In this document: positions 26,524-35,413 of the stretch, piece by piece
Layout of the letters: each line of letters starts with the position of its first letter
How positions within the stretch are numbered: the first letter of the stretch is position 1
Source of the DNA: Aquibacillus kalidii
GTDB taxonomy: Bacteria; Bacillota; Bacilli; Bacillales; Amphibacillaceae
Assembly (NCBI RefSeq): GCF_014280935.1
Contig: NZ_JACLZI010000030.1
Location: forward strand, 45,125 to 109,124
DNA length: 64,000 bases
Direction: 5' to 3'
Notes under the pieces: model-generated
What the model was told of the DNA's origin: nothing
The model's input: the letters and a program-made list of their open reading frames with translations, nothing else
Database searches by the model: none
Made by a program: the position numbers and the translations under genes

Positions 26524-28605
26524 CTAGTTTTCGTTGAATTTTTCTTGGAGCATCTTAGCTAACTCATTATCTGAAAGAGGGTTCCGATGGGTATTTTCTA
26601 AGTAAATATGTTTCTCTGTCTCTGGCATAATGTATGCTTTATACCATAGGAAAAAGTCTGGGTTATCTCCATGCATTCGGATAAACCGTCTTAACGTATC
26701 CACATTATAAAGCGTATTTTTTACATTTGTAAGCCAATCTGCACGGAAAAAATGCTTCCATTTGCCATGTTCTGATTTATCCATTGCATCAAGACTAGTT
26801 TGGAAATTCCATAAGCTTTGTGAAGCACTGACAAATGCTTGCGGAAATTTTCTTTGGTGGAAATTAACGTACGCATTACATAAATCTTCTAACCCTTTAC
26901 AACCACTTAAGTGAAGTTCTACATGGAATCGCAGTTGATCTTGCAAACGAACCTTAAGCTCCTCCGACAGATTTTCTGCTACCATATCATATTTAGTCAG
27001 CCATTCTTCCCATCCTTGAATTGCGCCTGAACATTTCTCCATGAAATAGCTTATTTGTTCACTGAAAGGAACATCACCAGTTGCCCAGATTAATGCTTCT
27101 TCAGGTACTTCTCCTTTTCCTTGGAGCCAGTGTCCGATAATAATTCTAGCTGGGTGATGATAAAATTCATCTCCAGCTTTATCATCTTCATTTGGCCCAT
27201 AAGCAATTACATGTTCATAATAGTCCAAATACAGCTTCATAATGTCATCAATATTAGAGTCGTATAATCGTTTAATCAAATCTTTTAATACTTCCTTATA
27301 CGCAATCGTTCCAGTTCTCCAAAACACACGAAGCATTTCTAATGGATATAAATGAGGTCGTATATTTCCAGAGTTAACTAACAAGTAATCAAGTGCACCT
27401 GATTCAGCGATGCTGTGTAATTCGTTTTGAATTAACGCCGGGTGAACAGGAAGCATTGTTAGGTGATTAGATGCTTGTAAGTCGTGGAACGTCACATGAT
27501 AGTAAACCCCATTCCTTCCTTCATCTGAATCATCTGGTAACGACGGAATCCGATAGTTTTCTAATCCTTGTCTTCTTGAAACCATTTTTCCATAACCGTT
27601 ATCAGCCCAAACCTTAATGACACTATCTGGAACGTGTATATGGCCTGCCTTATATAATTCTGCTATTTCTCCGTATAATGCTGTACAGCATACAGCGTTT
27701 TCTACCTCTGAAAGAATCATTTCATACTGTTTTTTTATTGCATGACTTATCATTTCACCACGTTTTTCTGGTGTATCAAATTGTGGGTCATGTTCCCAAA
27801 AAGGCGTGTCTCCCTGTCCACGAAAAGATAGTACCCACAGAACTTTTCCATCTTTTTGCTTGTGAATAGCGTCCATCCATAATTTTTCGAACAAATCTGG
27901 GTTTTCTAGATAGCTAGCTTTTCGGCCAGGATATGCACGGAGAAACATCTCAGCTCCTAATGGCTCTGCATGATGATGCGTCACCCATAACCCCATTTCC
28001 TGTGCAAGTGGTATGTGAACCCCATGTTTAGGTAAATCTGTTCCAGGTAAAACCATATTTCCTCCACACCTTAATAGTGCTTCAAATACGGGATACCAAA
28101 CTTCTTTAGGCGGTGGGTATTGTTCAGTCCATCCAATCAGGCAAACCTCATCATTCACAAACCAGCCACGAAATCTTACTTTTGGTTGACTTGAATCAAA
28201 ATTGATGCCATCTAACCAAACACTCTCCTGTTGTCTGATTGGCAGATCAGCCCAATACCAGAAAGGATCCACCCCAAAATAGTGCTCACTTAAATGAAGT
28301 AATCCATATACCAAACCTAATTCATCATTCGCTACAATATGAAGTTGTGGATGTTTACTCTGTTTGTGATAGTGATAGCGATAGGCAAAGGCTTCAGACC
28401 ACTCTGGACATCGATCGGCTTCCGTTGCCCACCTCACAACAATATCTGATTCATTAGATTCAGTTATAACTGCAGGTGTTTGTAACACTGCGCTAGCATC
28501 CCTTGCGAACATTTCCCAAGCATGTTTCACAGCTGTTGGCAATTTATCTGGTAGACTTACTCTCACTTCACCTTTAAGTTGTAGCTTCCTATTTAAACTC
28601 ATCAT
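26524..28605 (-). CDS. GH115-like alpha-glucuronidase
   Basis: A 693-residue protein without signal peptide. Blocks typical of glycoside hydrolase family 115 occur in order: YGLLHLSEHYFGVDPFWYWA (about residue 105), FRGWFVNDE (about 145), LLRCGGNMVLPG, MGLWVTHHHAEPLGAEMF and LWVLSFRGQGDTPFWEHDP. GH115 enzymes release glucuronate or 4-O-methylglucuronate from side chains. Most members are secreted and longer (800-1000 residues, extra C-terminal domain); this one is cytosolic and short, so its substrate is probably an imported oligosaccharide. It lies 298 nt before uxuA in the same direction. GH67 motifs are absent. Confidence 0.65.
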   Translation of the reverse strand: MMSLNRKLQLKGEVRVSLPDKLPTAVKHAWEMFARDASAVLQTPAVITESNESDIVVRWATEADRCPEWSEAFAYRYHYHKQSKHPQLHIVANDELGLVYGLLHLSEHYFGVDPFWYWADLPIRQQESVWLDGINFDSSQPKVRFRGWFVNDEVCLIGWTEQYPPPKEVWYPVFEALLRCGGNMVLPGTDLPKHGVHIPLAQEMGLWVTHHHAEPLGAEMFLRAYPGRKASYLENPDLFEKLWMDAIHKQKDGKVLWVLSFRGQGDTPFWEHDPQFDTPEKRGEMISHAIKKQYEMILSEVENAVCCTALYGEIAELYKAGHIHVPDSVIKVWADNGYGKMVSRRQGLENYRIPSLPDDSDEGRNGVYYHVTFHDLQASNHLTMLPVHPALIQNELHSIAESGALDYLLVNSGNIRPHLYPLEMLRVFWRTGTIAYKEVLKDLIKRLYDSNIDDIMKLYLDYYEHVIAYGPNEDDKAGDEFYHHPARIIIGHWLQGKGEVPEEALIWATGDVPFSEQISYFMEKCSGAIQGWEEWLTKYDMVAENLSEELKVRLQDQLRFHVELHLSGCKGLEDLCNAYVNFHQRKFPQAFVSASQSLWNFQTSLDAMDKSEHGKWKHFFRADWLTNVKNTLYNVDTLRRFIRMHGDNPDFFLWYKAYIMPETEKHIYLENTHRNPLSDNELAKMLQEKFNEN

Positions 28606-29093
28606 TAAAACCACCTTGTAAAAGTAATATAAATTCAGTAGGTTTTACTCAAGGAAAATCCACAGAACATGAACGCTTGTTATTATCATATAGTTCAGGG
28701 GGTCAATAACATTGCAACAAAGAGCGCCAAATGCCAATGTTATTAGGAACATGACAACCAGGGAAAAAAGTTATGATAAGTACTGGAGGAAAGTGATAAT
28801 AACTCTTAATAGAATCATAACACTTTTGAAAACGCATACAAACAACTGAATTATAAAAAATACTCCATATATAGTAATTTACATTAAAACACACAATAAT
28901 ATTATAGTTTTCTCCCCAGGTTTAACATGATACTTCATTAATCTCTCATTATTTCCCCAATAGATAACTTAGTTTTCAACTAGATCTAGTACTAATTACA
29001 ATGGCTAGTGGCGGACTAGAAAATAGTTAGTTTTTTATATTGTCTTATCAAACTAATTCTTATATAATACCTTTTGTGAGAGATTATAAGTTC
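28606..29093. other. 488-base region without recognised gene
   Basis: AT-rich spacer between the GH115-like gene and tRNA-Ala. It should contain the minus-strand promoter of the glucuronate genes and the plus-strand promoter of the tRNA (TATAAT-like blocks occur 25-35 nt before the tRNA). No repeat, RNA or convincing coding signal was found. Confidence 0.6.
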
Positions 29094-29166
29094 GGGGCAT
29101 TAGCTCAGCTGGGAGAGCGCTACACTGGCAGTGTAGAGGTCAGCGGTTCGATCCCGCTATGCTCCA
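29094..29166 (+). tRNA. tRNA-Ala (anticodon GGC)
   Basis: A complete 73-nt cloverleaf: acceptor GGGGCAT paired with ATGCTCC (one G-U), D arm GCTC/GAGC, anticodon stem CTACA/TGTAG around loop CTGGCAG giving anticodon GGC (reads GCC/GCU, alanine), T arm AGCGG/CCGCT with TTCGATC. Discriminator A; CCA is not encoded. It is a solitary tRNA gene with its own strong terminator. Confidence 0.97.
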
Positions 29167-29167
29167 T

Positions 29168-29208
29168 AATAAATAAACCCTTGTATAACAAGGGTTTATT
29201 TATTTTTT
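29168..29208 (+). terminator. tRNA-Ala terminator
   Basis: About 16 base pairs (core AAATAAACCCTTG / CAAGGGTTTATTT) with a 5-nt loop, followed by a T tract, starting 2 nt after the tRNA. Confidence 0.92.
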
Positions 29209-29271
29209 CCATATTACAAAACAATCCAATAACCTAAATTGTTATCGACAAAATGGTCAGCCCATAAATAA

Positions 29272-30048
29272 CTAACTCGCCATTTCTTTACTTCGGAATG
29301 TGAATAGGGATCCATATAGTAACACTACTATTAGTGCGATCGTTACAAGAGCTGTTCCCCAAAGATCTCCATCTACCTTACCATTATAGAGACTTTCTCT
29401 AATATGAGAGCTGAGGCTATTTGGAAACCACGTTAAATACTTAGCAAATACCTTATAGATAATACTCATCACGATAAGGATGGCAATCGAGACAAAGCCA
29501 GCAATTCCAGGAGATTTAAACAATGTACTACAGAAAATCGTTATAGTTATAACTAGACTTAACCATAATCCATAGAAGAAGGTTGCACTTATAAATTCAC
29601 TAAAAGCCAAATCACCAAATAACAGATTCACATAATACCAGCTTGCTAACATCCCGAGTAAATAGGAACCTAGAATTAGTACTAGTTTCTCTCCCCATTT
29701 ACTTGAAATATAAGTTAGATAACCAACAGGCTTTACTAGAACAAGTTCTGCTACACCACTTTTACGTTCTCCCGCAATAGTTCCCATTGTGATCGTAACA
29801 ATTACTATCACACCAAACATACTATACTCGGTAAAACTCATCATAAAAGCATCCACTGGTGATGTTTCAGGTAATTCCATAATCGTTCCTTCTGGCATAC
29901 CTCCCACAGCATCTAATATTTTGGGTAAGTAATAAGTTGTAAGAGGGTCCATGATCGCAATAATAATATAGACTAGAGGTACCCAAACCCATTTGAAGTT
30001 ACGCCAATCCTCTACCATTTCTTTAGCAAAAATAGTTCTCCATTGCAT
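29272..30048 (-). CDS. ABC-2 type permease (YxlG-like)
   Basis: A 258-residue membrane protein with six predicted helices. Near residues 85-100 it has the GTIAGERKSGVAELVLVKPV motif shared by ABC-2 permeases such as NosY and YxlG. Its start overlaps the ATPase stop (TAATG), so the two form one exporter. It is the last gene of a yxlE-yxlF-yxlG-like set. The substrate is unknown; in Bacillus subtilis the equivalent set belongs to the SigY operon. Confidence 0.87.
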   Translation of the reverse strand: MQWRTIFAKEMVEDWRNFKWVWVPLVYIIIAIMDPLTTYYLPKILDAVGGMPEGTIMELPETSPVDAFMMSFTEYSMFGVIVIVTITMGTIAGERKSGVAELVLVKPVGYLTYISSKWGEKLVLILGSYLLGMLASWYYVNLLFGDLAFSEFISATFFYGLWLSLVITITIFCSTLFKSPGIAGFVSIAILIVMSIIYKVFAKYLTWFPNSLSSHIRESLYNGKVDGDLWGTALVTIALIVVLLYGSLFTFRSKEMAS

Positions 30049-30956
30049 TAGCTCTTCACCACCTTCATAAATAAGTCTTCTAGGGATGTTCTACTCACTT
30101 CAAATTTTGTTACTGGCCAGTTTTCTTGGCTGGCCTTTCTTAATATTTCTGTCCGTGCTCGCTCTACGTCTTCGACTAATACTCTAATTTCCCCACGCTC
30201 AATGTAACAGTCAGTTACTGCGGACATATCCTGGATCCTGTTCATGTATGTATCCAGATCATCACGAAAAGCTAAGTCGATTTTAGATGTTTGGTGCTTA
30301 TCTCGTAGTTGTTGCAACGATCCTGACTCCACTATTTCACCCTGAGACATGAGCAATAAATCATCGCTCACTTCCTCAGCATCACTTAAAATATGGGTTG
30401 AAAACAGAATAGTCGTTTGTTTCTTTAACTCTTCCATTAACGTTAGCACTTCTCTTCTGCCAATTGGATCTAAAGAAGACACAGGTTCATCAAGCATAAT
30501 AAGCATCGGTTCATGAATCATTGCTTGGGCGATTCCTAATCGTTGCTTCATCCCACCAGAGTACTTTCCGATTCGACGGTTCTTCGCTTCAGCAATCCCT
30601 ACCTTTTCCAACAATTCGTCAGCTTTATCAGCTGCTTGTTTTTTAGTTAAGGTTGCCAGTTGCCCTACGTAAACAAGAAATTCTTTGCCAGTCATCCAAT
30701 TATGAAAAACAGGATACTGTGGTAAGTATCCAATATGCTGCCTGACATCTCCATTTTCTTTCATTCCCTCAAAGGAAACGGCACCACTAGACGGTTTCAA
30801 TAACCCCGATAGCATTCTAAGTGTTGTGGTTTTCCCAGCTCCGTTCGGTCCTAACAAAGCCACACATTTACCAGGCGTTAATTCAAAATTCAATCCTTTC
30901 ACTACTTCTTTTCCATCAAATCTTTTTTTCAATTGATCAACTTTAATAACAGACAT
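30048..30956 (-). CDS. ABC transporter ATP-binding protein (YxlF-like)
   Basis: A 302-residue ABC ATPase. Walker A GPNGAGKTT near residue 36, Q-loop in GYLPQYPVFHNWM, signature YSGGMKQRLG near residue 135, Walker B LIMLDEPVSSLD, and H-loop STHILSD. Residues 220-300 form a C-terminal domain as in antibiotic or NosF-type exporters. It is directly adjacent to the PLDc_N gene (2 nt or less) and overlaps the permease start. Confidence 0.93.
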   Translation of the reverse strand: MSVIKVDQLKKRFDGKEVVKGLNFELTPGKCVALLGPNGAGKTTTLRMLSGLLKPSSGAVSFEGMKENGDVRQHIGYLPQYPVFHNWMTGKEFLVYVGQLATLTKKQAADKADELLEKVGIAEAKNRRIGKYSGGMKQRLGIAQAMIHEPMLIMLDEPVSSLDPIGRREVLTLMEELKKQTTILFSTHILSDAEEVSDDLLLMSQGEIVESGSLQQLRDKHQTSKIDLAFRDDLDTYMNRIQDMSAVTDCYIERGEIRVLVEDVERARTEILRKASQENWPVTKFEVSRTSLEDLFMKVVKS

Positions 30957-31154
30957 CTAATACTGCCTCCTTCCGAATACGAAGAACAAGATTGGACCAA
31001 TCATAGTCACAAATAAAATGATTAAAAGCCACAACCACTTCGGTCCATTTGTAGTCTCAGTCTTAAACCAAGCTACAAGTGCTACAATAACTAACAATAA
31101 TTCAAGAAATAATAATGGCGCTATTACTGCGATATCTACTCCTAATAGTTCCAA
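30957..31154 (-). CDS. PLDc_N-domain membrane protein (YxlE-like)
   Basis: A 65-residue protein with two membrane helices (residues 6-27 and 38-58), ending in VTMIGPILFFVFGRR, the typical end of PLD-nuclease N-terminal (PLDc_N) domains. I chose a TTG start because it stands 7 nt after a perfect GGAGGTG site; upstream in-frame ATG codons lack one. First gene of a yxlEFG-like operon. In SigY operons YxlE belongs to the negative regulators of the sigma factor; whether it acts on the ECF factor at 0.4 kb is unknown. Confidence 0.75.
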   Translation of the reverse strand: MELLGVDIAVIAPLLFLELLLVIVALVAWFKTETTNGPKWLWLLIILFVTMIGPILFFVFGRRQY

Positions 31155-31245
31155 GTAAAGACACCTCCATTTGTATCTCATACTTCCATACAAGGCACTA
31201 ATCCTTACCAATAAATTACTACCATACTATTTACGTTTCATTTAT

Positions 31246-31287
31246 AAAAAGGGTTTCCTATTTTCAAAAAAATAAGAAACCCTTTTT
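31246..31287 (-). terminator. Terminator of the GntR-ABC operon
   Basis: On the minus strand AAAAAGGGTTTC, an imperfect middle, GAAACCCTTTTT: about 12 outer pairs and a U tract, 5 nt after the permease stop. The sequence is nearly symmetric and may also work in the other direction. Confidence 0.8.
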
Positions 31288-31292
31288 TACAA

Positions 31293-32006
31293 TTACGATG
31301 CCCGTGCTGATTTTGCTGATACATTATGAAGAATAGCCCAAGATACGCCGTAGAATACTAGACCGATTGCAAATATGATGGTGAAATAATGAAAGGATGG
31401 ATTGGAGATGATTGTTTTAATTAAATCCATTAGGCCACCTGTTCCCGCAAATACTAATAGAAGAATAACAAGTACGCCAAGTATTCCCAATCCACCTATT
31501 TGACCGTAACGGTGGAAAACAAGGCCTAGCAAAAACATACTTGATAATCCGAAGAAAAGTATAAACACATCAATACTAAACCTGTATAGTAAAGAATCTC
31601 CTTTGCCTACCAAAGAAGCAAGATGAAATAAATAGAAATTATCAATTCCAAGTGCCTTATTAACAGATGTAAGAACGATATGATAAATATTTTCTAACGT
31701 AGCTAAGAAAAATGACAGTCCTACAAAGAAGGTCCCAATAGATAAAAAGTAACTTTTGCGTGTAGCTCCCATTTTAAGTGAAAATGGTAAACTTTCCTTT
31801 ACTGTTATGAATCCTAATATACCAACATAAATGTAGGTTGCAATGGAATTGGTTAGGTACATAAAGCTATCCGTAACATTTAGTAGTAAGTAGGAAGTAA
31901 TGAGGGAAACAATATTCACTGCTGTTAAGATAGACCAAAATATGATAAAAGAATAACGTAAATCTGTCACGAAAAAATATAATAAGCCTTTGATTTGTCT
32001 ACTCAT
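31293..32006 (-). CDS. ABC transporter permease of a GntR-ABC operon
   Basis: A 237-residue protein with six predicted membrane helices and no soluble domain. It overlaps the ATPase gene by 4 nt and is the last gene of the regulator-ATPase-permease operon. It resembles the permeases paired with YtrA/YhcF-type regulators in Bacillus, exporters often linked to cell-wall-active compounds. The substrate is not evident. Ribosome site GAAGGTG lies within the ATPase gene. Confidence 0.82.
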   Translation of the reverse strand: MSRQIKGLLYFFVTDLRYSFIIFWSILTAVNIVSLITSYLLLNVTDSFMYLTNSIATYIYVGILGFITVKESLPFSLKMGATRKSYFLSIGTFFVGLSFFLATLENIYHIVLTSVNKALGIDNFYLFHLASLVGKGDSLLYRFSIDVFILFFGLSSMFLLGLVFHRYGQIGGLGILGVLVILLLVFAGTGGLMDLIKTIISNPSFHYFTIIFAIGLVFYGVSWAILHNVSAKSARAS

Positions 32007-32869
32007 ATAGCAGCACCTTCTTTACTAGAAGTTAAATGAACCATTAAATCCTGTAATGGGACACCCTCGCTTGAAAAACCATGTTTTAGTATTTCTGATT
32101 TTTCAACGTCCATTAAAATGACTGTAGTAGTTCCTATAAATTGCTTTTTGTCGATAACCGTTTTACCCTTCAAGAAATCTTCCATCTTTTCGGTCGGTCC
32201 AGACACTGTATAACACCTGTCCCTAAGTGTATCTGTTTCTTCTTGGACTAGAAGCCTTCCATTTTGAAAAATAAGTACCTCTTCAAATAACAAGCTAACT
32301 TCATCAATTAAATGTGTAGAAAAGATAATTGTTCGTTTGTGTTCTTGATATTGTTCTACTAGTATTTCATAAAATTTAGTTCTTGCAGAGGCATCCAATC
32401 CAATGTATGGTTCGTCAAACATCGTAATTGGAGCTTTACTTGACAGACCCACTATTATGCCTAAAGCAGATTCCATCCCTTTTGATAGTGTTTTTACTTT
32501 AGAGTTTAAATCTAGATTGAATTCCTCCACCAACTCTAAAGCCAATTCTTGATCCCAAGTTGGATAGAATATGGATGCTATTTTTAGTACATTTTTTATT
32601 TTTAAATCCTTTTTAAAATTGTCGCTTTCTTTTATCAAACAGATAGATTCCGTTAAGGTTTGCTTATCAAACGGTGAAATACCATCCACTAAAACCTCAC
32701 CACTAGTTGGTTGCATTAGTCCCGCTAAGAGCTGCATGAATGTTGTTTTTCCAGCTCCATTTCTTCCAAGCAGTCCGTAAATTTTTGGTTCATTTATCAA
32801 AAAGCTCAAATGATCTAATGCTAATTTCCCCTTGTAGACCTTAGTTAAATCTTTTGCCTCTACTCTCAT
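32003..32869 (-). CDS. ABC transporter ATP-binding protein of a GntR-ABC operon
   Basis: A 288-residue ABC ATPase: Walker A GRNGAGKTTFMQ near residue 36, Walker B ITMFDEPYIGLD and H-loop STHLIDE. The signature motif is degenerate, LSKGMESALG instead of LSGGQ, as is common in YtrB-type ATPases. Start and stop overlap the neighbouring genes (ATGA junctions), so regulator, ATPase and permease are translationally coupled. Confidence 0.9.
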   Translation of the reverse strand: MRVEAKDLTKVYKGKLALDHLSFLINEPKIYGLLGRNGAGKTTFMQLLAGLMQPTSGEVLVDGISPFDKQTLTESICLIKESDNFKKDLKIKNVLKIASIFYPTWDQELALELVEEFNLDLNSKVKTLSKGMESALGIIVGLSSKAPITMFDEPYIGLDASARTKFYEILVEQYQEHKRTIIFSTHLIDEVSLLFEEVLIFQNGRLLVQEETDTLRDRCYTVSGPTEKMEDFLKGKTVIDKKQFIGTTTVILMDVEKSEILKHGFSSEGVPLQDLMVHLTSSKEGAAI

Positions 32870-33234
32870 TCCTCTTTCACTCCCCTTATCATTTCTCTTA
32901 ATTCATCTTCAGAAATATTTAATTTCCTTGCTTCTGTTTTCAATGGAACGATGTAATTTTCAATAAATGTATCCTTTCTTTTTTTCAACAAGATCCTATT
33001 TGCTTGATCTGTTACAAACATTCCTACACCCCTTCTCTTAAACAAAATACCCTCTTCAACTAATTGGTTAATACCCTTAGCAGCAGTTGCCGGGTTAATT
33101 TTATAATGGTTGGCGAATTCGTTTGTGGAAGGTACACGGTCCCCTTCTTTAAGTGTTTGATTGATGATCATATCTTCAATTTGCTCTTTTATTTGCTGAA
33201 AAATTGGTTTGCTTTCATCTAGGGAATTATTCAT
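32866..33234 (-). CDS. GntR-family regulator (YtrA/YhcF type)
   Basis: A 122-residue regulator. The winged helix covers residues 10-75: IFQQIKEQIEDMIINQTL, GDRVPSTNEFANHYKINPAT and LVEEGILFKRRGVGMFV. Only a short helical tail follows, which is the YtrA subfamily layout. It is first in the operon, and an inverted repeat lies just upstream of its start, so autoregulation is likely. Confidence 0.92.
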   Translation of the reverse strand: MNNSLDESKPIFQQIKEQIEDMIINQTLKEGDRVPSTNEFANHYKINPATAAKGINQLVEEGILFKRRGVGMFVTDQANRILLKKRKDTFIENYIVPLKTEARKLNISEDELREMIRGVKEE

Positions 33235-33253
33235 AGGTACCTCCTTACTTCGT

Positions 33254-33279
33254 TGGTTAGTTACTCATGCAATTAACCA
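33254..33279. promoter_or_regulatory. Operator-like inverted repeat before the GntR gene
   Basis: TGGTTAGTT-8 nt-AATTAACCA; the arms match at eight of nine positions. It begins 20 nt upstream of the gntR start. YtrA-type regulators usually bind such a site in their own promoter; binding here is inferred. Confidence 0.5.
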
Positions 33280-33312
33280 TACAACCATTTCTGTTTAATG
33301 TCAATAACACGG

Positions 33313-33348
33313 GTAAAAAAAAACACACCCATTTTTTTGAAATGGGTG
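33313..33348 (-). terminator. Terminator of the DDAH-like gene
   Basis: On the minus strand CACCCATTT, a short A-rich loop, AAATGGGTG, then TG and nine T: a 9-bp perfect stem with a long U tract. Confidence 0.92.
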
Positions 33349-33355
33349 CAGAAAT

Positions 33356-34213
33356 TTATTTGGTACGTAGTATAGGGAAAGAACAACAACGGAAAGATCC
33401 TCCCGATTTTATAATCTCAGAAAAATTAACTTCCAGGATCTGAAATCCTAAATTTTTCATCTCACTGTTTACTTTTTTGTTTTGTGGCATACTGATTATT
33501 TTTTTATCACCTATCGGAAGTACATTTGTACCAAGTGTGAATTGTTCTGTATCGCCAACTTCTATTAGGTCATAATGTTCTTTTATTTTTTCTACGTCTT
33601 CTTTTATAAAAGCGTCTGGGTAAATTAGTGCAGTGTCAGGACTAATGACGTTAAAGGCACAGTCTAGGTGTAATATACGTTCTGCTAGAGGTAATGGGAT
33701 GACCTTATGAGAGGGGAGCTGTGCTTGAAGATCCTCTACTGCCTCCATAGTAGTACGAGTACTAATCCCGACCCAAACTATATCGCGGTCAAGAACAACA
33801 TCTCCACCTTCTATTGATTTTGCTTTTATTTCTTCGTATTCCAGATCACGGTTTGTTAATTCTGTTTTCAGAACGTCTATCTCATCTTCCCGTATATCAC
33901 TACCCATTGATGCAACAAAAAGCTTTTCCCCAAGTGCAAAACCAATGTCACGAGTAAAAACTTGCTCATTTAGATGAGACTGAGTCGGCACTTCTATTAC
34001 TTCCACATTGTGTTCTTTTAACACACTCACAAAATGTTTATGTTGATCAATTGCTTTTTCCACGTCTATATTTTCTTCTTCATAATACTTTTGTGTTTCG
34101 TTAATAACTTCTTTTATTTTCATGTGCTTCGGGGAGCAAACGATAACCTTGCTTAACGTGTCGTATTCATTCTGACAGTATGTTTTTGTTGTATCCTCCT
34201 GTGACTTTTGCAA
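33356..34213 (-). CDS. DDAH / arginine deiminase-superfamily amidino hydrolase
   Basis: A 285-residue pentein-fold enzyme. The guanidino-group catalytic set is visible: FTRDIGF (substrate-binding Asp), SIEGGDVV (Glu/Asp), ILHLDCAFNVI (catalytic His) and a cysteine in the C-terminal SGGSFRCCSFPI. Family members hydrolyse methylarginines or arginine, or transfer amidino groups; dimethylarginine dimethylaminohydrolase is the nearest label. I chose a TTG start 8 nt after a perfect AAGGAGG; earlier in-frame GTG codons lack a ribosome site. Solitary gene. Confidence 0.82.
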   Translation of the reverse strand: MQKSQEDTTKTYCQNEYDTLSKVIVCSPKHMKIKEVINETQKYYEEENIDVEKAIDQHKHFVSVLKEHNVEVIEVPTQSHLNEQVFTRDIGFALGEKLFVASMGSDIREDEIDVLKTELTNRDLEYEEIKAKSIEGGDVVLDRDIVWVGISTRTTMEAVEDLQAQLPSHKVIPLPLAERILHLDCAFNVISPDTALIYPDAFIKEDVEKIKEHYDLIEVGDTEQFTLGTNVLPIGDKKIISMPQNKKVNSEMKNLGFQILEVNFSEIIKSGGSFRCCSFPILRTK

Positions 34214-34311
34214 CAGGAAAACCTCCTTTTTCACCACATCTACTGGATGACATTTCCTTTTATTATACCAAACATTTCCTATTCATCACGTAATAAACCT
34301 TTCCACCGCTC

Positions 34312-35208
34312 TTAGCTGATACTTTTTTGAACAATCTGTCCAGTACCTGAGACCTCAATGTCATAACTAATCCCATCTGTTTTAATGACGATATCACCTG
34401 CTTTGGCAGTTGAATATATATTTGCTCCAGCAGACAAAAGCTTATCTATTGTTGCCTTTACAGGATGTCCAAAATCGTTATCTTTACTATAAGAGATGAT
34501 AGCTTGCTCAGGACTAACTTCTTGTAAGAATCCCCAGGAGCTTGATGTATCTGATCCGTGATGTGCAACTTTTAAGATCTCTGCATTTAGGTTGTACTTT
34601 TCCACTAGTTTTAATTCTTGGGCACGTTCGATATCACCCATTAACATAAAATCGATCGTATTATATGTTAATGAAAACGCTAGTGATCCTTCATTATTTC
34701 CTTCTAATAAGGTATAGGAGTTTAATACCTTTAATGAAATTTCATCATCTAATTCCTTAACCATATCTGTTTTAGCAATAGTTACTGGAATGTCCTTTCT
34801 TTTGACCTGTCTAATATATCTTAAATAGGCTTTTGTATAATACCATTTACCACTATCAAGTATCTGTTCCACTTTGAATTTTTTTAAAACAGCAACTAAT
34901 CCACCGACATGATCATAATCGGGGTGTGTTGAGACGACTATATCTAAACTTCTTATCTTCTGTTCTTTCAGATAATTTACAACCTTGTCACCAGCAGAGG
35001 GTCTTCCTCCATCGATTAAGATGTTTTTACCACTTGGTGTCCTAACCAAGATGCTATCTCCTTGACCAACATTGATGAAATGCACTTCTAATAATTTTTC
35101 ATCTTGGAGTTCAGCAGCTTGAGCAGAAGAGGTGAACGTTACATTACCGAATAGACTAAGACCTATTACAATAATGATTGCTTTGTATTTCATACGTCTT
35201 AAACTCAC
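34312..35208 (-). CDS. Secreted ComEC-like metallo-beta-lactamase-fold hydrolase
   Basis: A 298-residue protein with a clear signal peptide (residues 1-32: basic start, hydrophobic IIIVIGLSLFGNVTF, cleavage after AQA). The mature part is an MBL domain: HFINVGQGDSILVRTPSG, metal motif STHPDYDHVGG, MGDIERAQELKL and LKVAHHGSDTSSS. This is the stand-alone form of the C-terminal domain of competence protein ComEC, so an extracellular nuclease or phosphodiesterase is plausible. A GTG start after AGGAGAGG is preferred over the ATG five codons inside. Confidence 0.85.
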   Translation of the reverse strand: MSLRRMKYKAIIIVIGLSLFGNVTFTSSAQAAELQDEKLLEVHFINVGQGDSILVRTPSGKNILIDGGRPSAGDKVVNYLKEQKIRSLDIVVSTHPDYDHVGGLVAVLKKFKVEQILDSGKWYYTKAYLRYIRQVKRKDIPVTIAKTDMVKELDDEISLKVLNSYTLLEGNNEGSLAFSLTYNTIDFMLMGDIERAQELKLVEKYNLNAEILKVAHHGSDTSSSWGFLQEVSPEQAIISYSKDNDFGHPVKATIDKLLSAGANIYSTAKAGDIVIKTDGISYDIEVSGTGQIVQKSIS

Positions 35209-35359
35209 CGTAAATCCTCTCCTAATTCTGAATTCATTCTTATGTATTTTTTGTAATTGCTTCAAAAATATTATGGATTACGTTATGCAGTTTTTTCTAA
35301 TACTCTTTTACGTAAGTGTTTGGAAGCATACTTTCTACATCGACGTTCTCGTTCCACCT

Positions 35360-35410
35360 AAAAAAAGAGGTAATATACAGTGGCATCTAAGCCTGTAAAT
35401 TACCTCTTTA
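35360..35410 (-). terminator. Terminator of clpE
   Basis: AAAGAGGTAAT / ATTACCTCTTT outer stem (11 bp) with an inner ACAG/CTGT helix. On the minus strand it is followed by TTTT; the stem starts 4 nt after the clpE stop. Confidence 0.85.
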
Positions 35411-35413
35411 ATA

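Noticed and set aside
28712..28849. 45-codon TTG frame after a GGGGG block
   Set aside because: Ribosome-site spacing is long, the peptide is not family-like and no terminator follows; too weak to list as a gene.
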